Assembly (NCBI GenBank): GCA_037178625.1
Contig: CM074127.1
Coordinates: 5,270,001-5,334,000, forward strand
From: Skeletonema tropicum
Taxonomy: Eukaryota > Bacillariophyta > Thalassiosirophyceae > Thalassiosirales > Thalassiosiraceae
DNA: 64,000 nucleotides
Direction of reading: 5' to 3'
The position numbers were made by a program, and so were the translations under genes. Below, one piece after another: positions 1 to 8,868 of this stretch. The notes under the pieces are model-generated. The model searched no databases and was not told the origin of the DNA. It saw nothing but the letters and a program-made list of their open reading frames with translations. Position 1 is the first letter of the stretch. The number at the start of each line of letters is the position of its first letter.

Positions 1-1640
1 TCATCTCGAACTCGCTACTTTTATCTACCAATGAAGTGACCTGCGAAGAAGATTTTGACAGCTTTGAATGTATTATTTGTGCAGCTTTTTTGTAGAACGA
101 GATAGTTTGCATCTCAGACTTGATCAAAATGGCACAATAATTATCTTCTGCAGTTGCGTAGAGTCGTTCTCCGTCACCGCAACCGCGTATGAGAGAGTTG
201 TTTTCACATTGTTCCATGGCTTGTTCGAGAGACAAGTGCAGGGCCTCCAATGCTCGAAGGTCATTCATCATTTCCTCTGCTTTGGTGGAACATGGAAGCG
301 AATTGCCCAGCAGGTGGTCATCGTCACCAAATGATGTATCTTGATACATCATTTCATCTAAATCTTCACCTCCCTCATCCTCCTCGTCTTCGCAATCATC
401 CTCCTCGTCACAATCATTAAGAAAAGCTTCCAATCCTCCATCATCATCTTCCTCTCCTTCTCTTTCATTAGCAACGTTACTATCAGCCTTCTCTTCTTGC
501 AAATGTTTGTTGTTCGTGCCATCAATATCGTCATCTCGTCGTCCACTACCATCATCGTGGAATAACTCCATTGCTTTGATGAAGAGGCCATAGGTATAGG
601 ACTTTGGACCACGTCGCAATTTCAGAGGAGGAAGATCTTCCTTTAATTCAATTTCTACCACATCGTTGCAAGAGCCTTCACGTTGGTATTCGATGCACAA
701 TCATCGTAGCAAAATCAATTTCAATTAGTGAACAAGTTCACGTGCGCAATTCATACTCATCATAAGAAAAAAGGTCTAGAGAAGAAACACTCCCAATCCA
801 ATCCACTTACCATCAGGCTCGACGTTATCAACAATACAAAATCCATATCTCCCCAATAATGTAGTATTGCTCTTGGCGCCGTAAGTCATCTGTAGTTTTG
901 TTCCATTCGCTACGATTGATTGACCTGCTGTTACTTTGACACCACCACTCCTAACACCACCGCCGTGGTGGTTCCTTAAATTACAAATAGCACTTGTTGC
1001 GTCATCAATAGCTGTCTTGATTCGCTTCGTTGATGGTTCTTCTCCGTCACTGCTCCCATCATGTTTATCCGTCTTTTCACCTTCGTGATACCTCTCATAT
1101 CGAACATGAGCCACACACCCATCGTCACCATTTTTGACTCCATGCCCTCTCACATGGTTCAACAAATCCAACAATGGAATCATAACATCCACACCATCAT
1201 ATCCCAATCCATCAAATCCACGTGAGGTAACGAGTGCCATCATGTTGTCGTATTGTTCACATGTTGGAAATAAGGATGATTGACTCGTCTGCTTCTGATC
1301 ATCTTTAGTTGCTGTATTGCTCTGCTGTTCTAATGTCTCTTTTTGTTGTTGTTGCATCCAAGCAGTCTTGATCAATTCATATTCACACTTGATACCCTTC
1401 TGCTCGTTGACGATTCGTTTGTATAACGATGTGCCTTGGAGGCGTCGCTTTAGAGTTTCAGCGTCCCATTGCCTTGGTAACAGCTGAAGATTATTGCACG
1501 CGGAGCATTTGTCAGCATCGTTCGTTGAATAGACTGGTAGAGTGGCAAGATATGGCTCATAAAAAGATGGCGATTGTCGCTTCCTTTGCTGCTGACGAGC
1601 AAGAAAGAGAGCCAACACAACATCCTGAGTATGCGGAATG
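1..1640 (-). CDS. SET-domain protein lysine methyltransferase (SETD3/SETD6/Rubisco-LSMT type), both ends incomplete
   Basis: Two exons are visible: about 1640-811 and 675-1, with a 135-bp intron (810-676, GTAAGT...AG on the minus strand) that joins in phase within ...VEPDG/SCND. The upstream exon carries the second half of a SET domain: LALFLARQ and PYLATLP, the DLLNH motif, and YGAKSNTTLLGRYGF, which is the conserved NxxLLxxYGF signature of this methyltransferase class. The downstream exon resembles the LSMT substrate-binding region (ELKEDLPPLKLRRGP) followed by a long acidic insert. The frame is still open at position 1. The N-terminal half of the SET domain, with its SAM-binding start, is missing: near 1630-1645 the minus-strand frame meets a LINE lying on the other strand, and no continuation was found just beyond the LINE's poly(A). 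An intact frame downstream of the break suggests a recent disruption or a distant 5' exon. The substrate cannot be inferred. Confidence 0.8.
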
Positions 1641-3664
1641 AAATGGGAGAAGACCCTACTGTCATTGCGTGCAAGGAGGGCATCACGCAGGGGTGCTGCC
1701 TGTCTATGGTGTGCTATGGCATCGCCCTGATGCCACTAGCGGAATGGTTAAGGGAAAAAGTCCCTGGAGCTCTCCAACCTTGGTACGCTGATGATCTCGG
1801 CGGTGTCGGTACTGCACTCGATAACGCTACTATGCTTCAGCTTCTCAAAGAAAGGGGGCCCTATGTTGGATACTATCCCGAACCAGATAAATCCCACTAC
1901 ATTTGTATGCCGCAAGATGAGGATGCTGCACGAGCAGCCTTTGAAGCGGCTGGCATCTCGGAACTGAATTATGGACGCCACCACCGATACCTTGGTGGAG
2001 TGTATGGTGATGCAGCTGAGAAGGAGGAGTGGGTCAAGAAGAAAGTGGAACAGTGGGTATATTGCGTGGAAGTCCTTGGCAAATGTGCCTACACACAACC
2101 CCAGGCAGCCTATGCAGGTTTTGTACTGTCTCTTCAGAATGAATGGACATACTTATCGCGCATTGTGCCAAACGTGGGGCCCCTTCTTGCTCCGATTGAG
2201 GTTGCCATTAGAGAGAAATTTATCCCACCTCTCTTTGGCATCTCCCCTTCGGAATTATCTGGAGAGTTGCGACACCTGCTTTCCCTTAGTGTGAAACATG
2301 CAGGCTTAGCAATCCGGTTCCCTGTGGAACAATCTGAGGATTGCTTCAAAACGTCGCGACAAGCGGTGGAACACCTGGTTGAAACGCTGGTCAATCGTCG
2401 GGAACTGTGCCCGAAAACCCACCAGTACTCAGCTATGATGGCTAAAATTGGATCGCAGGAAGCGAAGAAGCTTGATGCTGAGTACCATCTCACCCAGTGG
2501 GGGAGAGAGAAACCAGGTGATAAGAGGAGGTTGGAACGGATCTGTGAGACTGGATGTTGGCTGACGGCTGTCCCAAACCGCCTCAATGGCACGATCCTAT
2601 CGGCTGAAGAGTTTCGAGACAACGTACGTCTCCGGTACAACCTGAAGCCGATGGATTTGTCAGACCTATGCGATGGATGTGGTGCAAAAATGACGGTGGA
2701 ACATGCTCTCCAATGCAAGGTGGGCGGTCTCGTCCATTGCCGCCACAATGATGTTACGAGAGAATTTGGCTCCTTGTGCAAGCAAGCCTTTACTCCCGGT
2801 GACGTTGAGTACGAACCCTTTATCTACACTAGTACTCAACGCACTGCTGCAGAGGCAGAGGCTGCTGCCGCAGCAGAGGCTGAAAATACCACGCAACAAC
2901 ACAACGCAACTGATGGGTCGACCCCAGTGACAACAACGGAAGAGCGTGGAGATGTGATGGTCTCCCACTTCTGGAAGAGACAGCGTCGAACTGTCTTTGA
3001 CACTCGCATCACCGACGCGGACTGCCGCTCCTACCGCAACAAGGCGCCTTCGGCTGTCTTGAGGCAACAAGAGAGGGAGAAAATCCGCAAGTACAAGGCA
3101 GCTTGTCTTGAACGACGTCGGGACTTCACCCCCCTCTGCTTCACGGCTGATGGAATGCCAGGTAGAGAGGCCTTGAATGCGATGCGTCAACTGGGTACAC
3201 ACTTAGCTGAAAAGTGGGAGCGTCAGCGTAGCCAGATGATATTCTATGTGCGGGTACGCATGTCCCTTGCCCTAGTCCGGGCAAACTCCCTCCTGCTCAG
3301 AGGGAGTAGGGACAGGCACCACCGCATCCGGCCACTCATTGAGAATGGGCCGGGGATGTCCAACTGGCACACCTGGAGTGGGGAGTAATCCCCTCTCCCC
3401 CACCCCTGCGGTGGCAGAGGTTGAGTGAGGACTCTCACTCTCACCTGTCGAGAGGCAGTTGAGAGTAGGAGGGAGGAGGAACATACCATCACCTAGCACA
3501 GGTGACAAGAGGAGTGCGGACTTGCCACTGAACTAGAGATACCTAGACTGCACTCCTCTTATTACCTAAAATGGGCAAGTTCAGATCCAGCTTGCCCAGT
3601 AAACAGCTCCTGAATACCATCCTAAACTAATCACTTATTTATCCTAAAAAAAAAAAAAAAAAAA
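1640..3664 (+). mobile_element. 5'-truncated LINE (non-LTR retrotransposon) with poly(A) tail
   Basis: The copy starts inside the reverse transcriptase, continues to a stop at 3388, has a roughly 255-bp 3' UTR, and ends in a 19-A tract (3646-3664). Truncation at the 5' end plus a 3' poly(A) tail is the usual product of target-primed reverse transcription. The exact 5' boundary is uncertain (about 1630-1645), and I saw no convincing target-site duplication next to the poly(A). It sits in the opposite orientation to the SET-domain gene, whose reading frame it interrupts. Confidence 0.8.
1642..3388 (+). CDS. Reverse transcriptase C-terminal part of a LINE, with zinc knuckle and nuclease-like tail
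   Basis: There is no native start codon; the frame enters within the reverse transcriptase. Visible in order: EGITQGCCLS (motif before the catalytic box), WYADDLGG (the YADD catalytic aspartates), a thumb region, then CDGCGAKMTVEHALQCK, a CxxC...H...C zinc-binding motif, and RHNDVTREF. A C-terminal segment, FDTRITDADCRSYR...EREKIRKYK...RRDFTPLCF, has the D...E/Q..K spacing seen in restriction-like endonucleases of site-specific LINE clades. The assignment of this tail is my inference. The frame stays open for about 580 codons, so the copy is fairly young. Products of this kind copy element RNA into the genome, but this copy lacks the N-terminal part and cannot be autonomous. Confidence 0.8.
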
Positions 3665-3815
3665 TCCATTATTGATTCCTTCATTGAATTGACAGAATTA
3701 GAAGAACTCAGATAAGAATTCCAGTAACGATACTCGCCGAGGACCAAAAAGAACGGACGGCGTCTTTCTCGTCAAGCGTTATGCACACATTTTGACTCCA
3801 TGCATAAAATAAATA

Positions 3816-3843
3816 CAGTCGTCGTACGGTTATTTTGACACAC
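3816..3843 (+). repeat. Left terminal inverted repeat of the pogo-like element
   Basis: This 28-bp end starts CAGTCGTCG, directly inside a TA dinucleotide. It matches the reverse complement of 7090-7117 at 27 of 28 positions. Confidence 0.93.
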
Positions 3844-4036
3844 GCTTATTTTGACATTACAGTTATTTTGACACAGCAGCAGAGAACACTACCTTCTCTT
3901 ATCGCTGGCTTCCCCGCTTCTCCCGAGGAGGGAGAAGAGGCAGCTCAGCCACACAAACCACCATGACCATGACCATGACATTACCATACACAATACTTAC
4001 ACAATACAGCGAGACAAATTAATAAAGTAAACGACA

Positions 4037-6936
4037 ATGAGTGCTGCTAGATGTGCTGCGGGCGATTATTGCGACATGGAAGGCCTCCCCTTGCCGCCTG
4101 AAGGCAGCAGGGATTCGAGACACTTTTGTCTTCGTTGCGGACATCAGAAGCATGCGCCGTGTGGGCACCAATTTGATGATTTGCGAGGTAACGAAGAAGA
4201 ATACAAAGATATCCTTGATGTCATTGCGCCTAAAAAGGATGGTGATCGACCTAATCCTAAGCCAGCGGGGAAAAAAGGTCCGCAACTTGAAATTTGTTTT
4301 AACTGTGTTCATCAAATCCGGTCATCGACAACAACACCGGCAGCTGCACCCGCACCCTCACCTATGCCCGTCGAAACTCCAGCCACCACCACCACCACGA
4401 ACTCTTCGGTCCAAACCACAGCGAGAAGTTCAGCGTCAGCAAATGCAGCAGATGTTTCAGCGGCAGCCGCTCCTTTGCCTTCCTCTACCGCTTCCGCTGC
4501 AAAGAAAAGTAATGGAGGAGGTGTCGTTGACTTAACTGCCGATGCACCAAAGAAGAAGAAATCAAAGCAAACAAAACTAAAGCCCCCTTCTGGAGGAAAA
4601 AGAAAGGAGAAGCCGCCGAAGCCAAGGAAGGAGCGAACAAATTATTCAATTCAAAAAAGGCTTGAGATATTGGAGTACAAAGCTAAATATGGTGGTGGGC
4701 CAGCTGTGAGGAAATATAAGTGTTCCAGACAAAATCTTAGTTATTGGGAGCAGCAAAAAGCGGAATACTTGAACGTGGTAAATCATAGCGGCAACAAAAA
4801 TAGGATCGTGAAAAACGATCCATTGTTGCGAATAAAAATTGGTATCAGTGCGTTCTATGAACTCAATAAAACGATGCCAAAAGATTGTCAGATAAACATT
4901 ACAGGTAAGTTGGAGTCATGAATTAATCTTGGATGCAACACATGAAATATCCGTCGAACCTGACACATATGCCTTCTTTACACATTTTCAGGCGAGGTGA
5001 TATCTGCTCGAGCTATTGTGATTAGAGATCGTCTTCTTGAGATACATGCGGAATCGAACTTTTTGACTGATCATGAAAAGCTGGGTCCGTTGATGTCGAC
5101 AAGGCAGCGCCCGAGATCGAAAGGATTTGCACCCTTATTGCTGAGTATGACCTTGATCATGTCTATAACATGGACGAGACTGGTCTCTTCTTCAAGTGCC
5201 TCCCGAACCGCTCCTACCTCAAGAAGGAAGATTACAAGAATGCTCGTGGAAATAAATTGATGAAGGCAAAAGATCGTGTTACTGTCTATGTTTGCACAAA
5301 TGCTGATGGTTCGGACAAGGTGCCACTCGCAATGATTGGCAAATCCAAAGAGCCTCGGTGCTTTCTCCGACGCCAGAAGAAACTCACGTACTATAGTCAA
5401 CGCAGAGCTTGGTCTGACACTGTTACCTTCCACAAGTGGTGGAGAATGTTCCTTCATCACATTAGGAGGAGAACAACGAAGAAAGTGCTTCTCATTTTAG
5501 ACAACTGTGGACCACACGGTGATGAGTTGATCGATCCCGAAGGACAAGTGACAGTCGTCTTCTTGCCCCCGAATTGCACTTCCATGTTCCAGCCTATGGA
5601 CGCCGGCGTCATTGCGATGTTGAAAAAGAACTACCGCACACAGCTTTTGTTGATCATGTTGCAAACATTCGACGATCGAGAACATCGACGCAGTCAGGCA
5701 AAGGGAATGGCTGCTGGAACCAAGGGCTTGGATGAGGGACACCATCCTCACTTACGAGATGCAATGGATATCCTTTATAAGGTTTGGGAAGAAGTGAAGC
5801 CAGAGGCTGTTAAGAAGTGTTGGATTAAGTCTCAACTGATTGGTCGAGACGATATCACTAGTTTATCTGCGATCGCTCCTGGAAACGATAGTGTCGATAG
5901 TGAAGCAGTTGCTGATGCTGCCACGACTACTGATGCGGATGGTGATGTCAATATGGAGCCAGAAGTCGTTGCAGCGGCTGGAGATGATAGTGAGACTTCT
6001 GATGGCGATGATGCTGAAATGGAACGACTCTACGAGTTGGCGAACCAGTTTGCCAAAGACAACAACGATCGGCAACGTTGTCTGGACAACATGTCGGACT
6101 ACGATGTCATGATTAACGAACTAGTAATGACCATGAAGAGTACACCACCAGAAGATGCCCAGAAGATGATGCGTGATTGGATGAATATGGAGGAGAATGA
6201 TTACTGCAGAGAGTTGCAGAGGGAAGAAGTTTCAGAACTTCTGGAGGACTGTGATTTGTTGCTTGATTTGCAGAACGAGGATGATGAGATTGATGACGCC
6301 GAAGGCGAGGTAGAGGATCAGCAAGCGCCAAAAGTGCCTCCTAAAGCAGAACGACTTAGGGAAATGGCAGCACAAGTGAAGCAACTTTCCATCGAAGTTG
6401 ACGGATTTGAGGAAGAAATCTTTGCTGAGGTCTTTGGTGAGGACTTTGCGCAGGATTTAAGTGATTTGTCAAACATTTTCTTGTCAAAGTGTCGCCTTTT
6501 CGAAGCGAAAAAGTTGGAGAAGAAGCTTGCAGGCAATAAGTTGCGACAACCGAATGTGGCGCCATACTTTAGGGTTCAGAAAGCTGCATCCAAGCCTTAC
6601 TCACGGCACGACAATGCGTATTGGTTATTGGATCAATGTAAAAAGCATATCAAAGATTCGTCCGAGACACCATTGCTGCTTGCAGAGGCAGCATTAGACG
6701 CAATCAAGAAACTCCGTGAGAATGAGAATGCGGGTTCAGAGGAGGACGACGAGAATGACGACGAGGATGATGATGCAGATGCACGGTACAATATCTTCTT
6801 CAATTCATTTGGTCATCTACGCTCTCGTAACGTCGAATTGATTATGGTCTTAAACAGCAAATCTGATGAATTGGTGAAAGATTTATCGTTGACTCTGGAA
6901 CAACTGAAATTGACGTGGGAGCATGAAGACTTCTAA
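4037..6936 (+). CDS. pogo/Tigger-type DDE transposase, with a frame break near 5080
   Basis: The start ATG at 4037 opens a zinc-finger-like N-terminus (CxxxxxxC...CLRCGHQKHAPCGH...CFNC), then a low-complexity linker and a Psq/CENP-B-type helix-turn-helix (YSIQKRLEILEYKAKYGG). A GTAAGT intron begins at 4905. With the acceptor at 4991 (87 bp) the frame continues only to a break near 5080. With an acceptor at 5080 (176 bp) the exon joins in phase to AGSVDVDKAAPEIE without a frameshift. The DDE catalytic core is clear: NMDETGLFF, LILDNCGPHGD, and MFQPMDAGVIAMLKKNYR (third Asp). A long acidic tail follows to the stop at 6936. Either splice form seems to lack most of the second DNA-binding HTH usual between Psq and DDE, so an internal deletion is possible. 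The protein would cut and rejoin the element at TA sites in the nucleus. Confidence 0.88.
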
Positions 6937-7089
6937 ATATGTAAGCAACCTTGCTTTGTCTCCTCCTTTGTCTGAAACCTATGTACATACCTATGTACTG
7001 GTATTTAAGCTTATGTACCGATGCCTATTTACTTGCTACACGGATGTTTTGACAAGTACGGTTATTTTGACACGCTGAGCCAGAACACA

Positions 7090-7117
7090 GTGTGTCAAAA
7101 TAACTGTACGACGACTG
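7090..7117 (-). repeat. Right terminal inverted repeat of the pogo-like element
   Basis: This is the mirror of the left end, followed directly by the TA target duplication (7118-7119). A further direct copy of the GTTATTTTGACACG motif lies just inside, at about 7061-7074. Confidence 0.93.
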
Positions 7118-7209
7118 TAAATAAATACAAAGTTAGCAACATAAAAAGTTGAACACATCAGTAGTGTAACAGAAAGAATTGTAGCTGCAGACCAACAACT
7201 CTCAATAGC

Positions 7210-8400
7210 ATGAAGATTATCACCCCCTCCTTCGTTGCCGCTATCTTAATCGGCGCTAATCTCACCGTTGCTAGCTCTTCTAAAGGTGGAAAGGGTAGCT
7301 TGAGTTATGGAAAGAGCGGAAAGGGCTCGAAAGGCGGAAGCTACTCTACAAAGAGTGGAAAGGGCAGCTACTCCACTAAGAGTGGAAAGGGATATGATGA
7401 TTGTGGAAGTTTAACTTACTATGGAAAGGGAGGGAAGGGTTACTCCTCAAAGGGTGGAAAGAGCGGCAGCTACTCCTCAAAGGGTGGAAAGAGCGGCAGC
7501 TACTCCACTAAGAGTGGAAAGGGTGGCTACTCCACTAAGAGTGGAAAGGGCAGCTACTCCACTAAGAGTGGAAAGGGCAGCTACTCCACTAAGAGTGGAA
7601 AAGGTGGAAGCTACTCTTCAAAGGGTGGAAAGTGCGATGGTGGCTCTCCTAGCCCGAAGAGTTCGAAGAGTTCGAAAACCCCAGAAGCAAAGAGTACGAA
7701 AAGCCCTAAGAGTTCGAAATCAGAATCTCCATCAATGGCGCCGAGTGTTTCGTTGGTGCCTACCTCTACCCCAAGTGACAAGCCTTCCTTGAAGCCCTCC
7801 GCTGCTCCATCGTCGGTGCCTTCCGCTGTCCCAACTACCAAGCCTTCCTTGACGCCCTCAGGTGTTCCTTCGTTGAATCCATCAGTATCTACCGCTCCTT
7901 CGTTGAATCCATCAGAGTCTAGTGCTCCTTCGATGAATCCATCAGAGTCCAGTGCTCCTTCGTTGAATCCATCAGTATCTACTGCTCCATCTTTGAATCC
8001 ATCAGTATCAACTCAGCCATCATCTGGGCCTTCATTCGAGCCTAGTTCTGCTCCATCGTTGAGTCCTTCTGTATCGACTGAACCATCTCAATCGCCTTCA
8101 GTCACACTTTCGCCATCTTCTGCACCAAGTTTGGCTCCGTCTATTTCTTCAGCGCCGTCTATTCAGCCTAGTGATAGTCCTTCTATTTCTTCGCAACCAT
8201 CATCGGAGCCTAGTTCGAGTCCTTCCGTGTCTGCTCAGCCATCATCTGAGCCTTCATCCGAGCCTAGTTCTGCTCCGTCTGCGTCTGCCATGCCGACAGG
8301 AAAGCCATCAATTTCTTCTCAACCTACTGCAATGCCCTCTGTTTCTTCACGTCCCTCTCCCAAATCTAAAAAGGAGTTTGTGAGATACAGAGACTATTAG
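7210..8400 (+). CDS. Secreted K-rich / PSxxPS repeat protein, silaffin-like
   Basis: The 396-residue protein begins with a signal peptide (MKIITPSFVAAILIGANLTVA). Residues about 22-150 consist of repeated GSYSTKSGKG / SSKGGKSG units, dense in KxxK spacing and serine, close in style to the silaffin repeats that carry phosphoserine and modified lysine. Residues 150-180 are KSSKSTK-type lysine clusters. Residues 180-385 are degenerate PSxxPS repeats (PSLNPSVSTAP, PSSEPSS), common in diatom cell-wall and extracellular proteins. Only two cysteines are visible. No enzymatic domain is seen. A role in silica or extracellular matrix assembly is inferred from composition, not from sequence identity. 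The gene starts just 93 bp after the pogo element, so that insertion lies in its promoter region. Confidence 0.8.
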   Translation: MKIITPSFVAAILIGANLTVASSSKGGKGSLSYGKSGKGSKGGSYSTKSGKGSYSTKSGKGYDDCGSLTYYGKGGKGYSSKGGKSGSYSSKGGKSGSYSTKSGKGGYSTKSGKGSYSTKSGKGSYSTKSGKGGSYSSKGGKCDGGSPSPKSSKSSKTPEAKSTKSPKSSKSESPSMAPSVSLVPTSTPSDKPSLKPSAAPSSVPSAVPTTKPSLTPSGVPSLNPSVSTAPSLNPSESSAPSMNPSESSAPSLNPSVSTAPSLNPSVSTQPSSGPSFEPSSAPSLSPSVSTEPSQSPSVTLSPSSAPSLAPSISSAPSIQPSDSPSISSQPSSEPSSSPSVSAQPSSEPSSEPSSAPSASAMPTGKPSISSQPTAMPSVSSRPSPKSKKEFVRYRDY

Positions 8401-8868
8401 TTGTGGGAATTGCTAGAGAAACACAAGTTAGTTAAGTAGAGAAGAAAGTTATAGAGTGCGGTTGCGTGTACAGTAGAATAAGTAGAGAGACGGATGATAT
8501 ATGTATAGAAAATAAGAGTTAGAGAGATGGAGAGAGCAAGTTCGAGTAGAAAAGTGATTGTGTATTGACGATGCGGGGATGATAACTTTTCGGATTAGTC
8601 AAAGAGTCTTAAAAAATAGTAAACGAAACAGTTATGCAACACTCTGACCAATGCTTGTGCTTTGAACCTTGCTTGTTACCTACGCATCTCTATTGATGTG
8701 ACGACGTGTGAAATAAGGGGAGAATCAGCTTTCAAATCTGCACAGGAAAAATAATATACTTCCAAATCCAGTCACATATAATTTGCTTTCAATTGTTGAT
8801 CACCTCTTTCAATGCAATAGAGATCATTCCCCGAATCTAGAGTCGAGTATACACCTCTCAGTCTTTCG
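8401..8868. other. Intergenic, no gene seen
   Basis: The 468 bp lie between two convergent genes. They contain 3' untranslated-type sequence with A/G-rich short repeats and no open frame that I would support. Confidence 0.6.

Larger units (their letters stand above)
3816..7117 (+). mobile_element. Complete pogo/Tigger-like DNA transposon (Tc1/mariner superfamily)
   Basis: The 3302-bp element is bounded by 28-bp terminal inverted repeats beginning CAGTCGTCGTAC (3816-3843 and 7090-7117), which differ at one base. It is flanked by TA at 3814-3815 and 7118-7119, the target duplication of this superfamily. The motif TTATTTTGACA recurs next to both ends (three times on the left, around 3830, 3847 and 3863; on the right at about 7061 as well as in the repeat itself), as expected of subterminal transposase-binding sites. 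One transposase gene lies inside on the same strand. The near-perfect ends point to recent movement or movability in trans. Confidence 0.92.

Noticed and set aside
1450..1686. Minus-strand frame overlapping the LINE/SET junction as a separate gene
   Set aside because: Out of frame with the clear SET-domain coding and spans the LINE boundary.
3244..3508. Minus-strand frames in the LINE 3' region
   Set aside because: Overlap the reverse-transcriptase tail and UTR; no recognisable protein.
3664..3815. N-terminal SET exon just beyond the LINE poly(A)
   Set aside because: All three minus-strand frames contain early stops and no SET motif.
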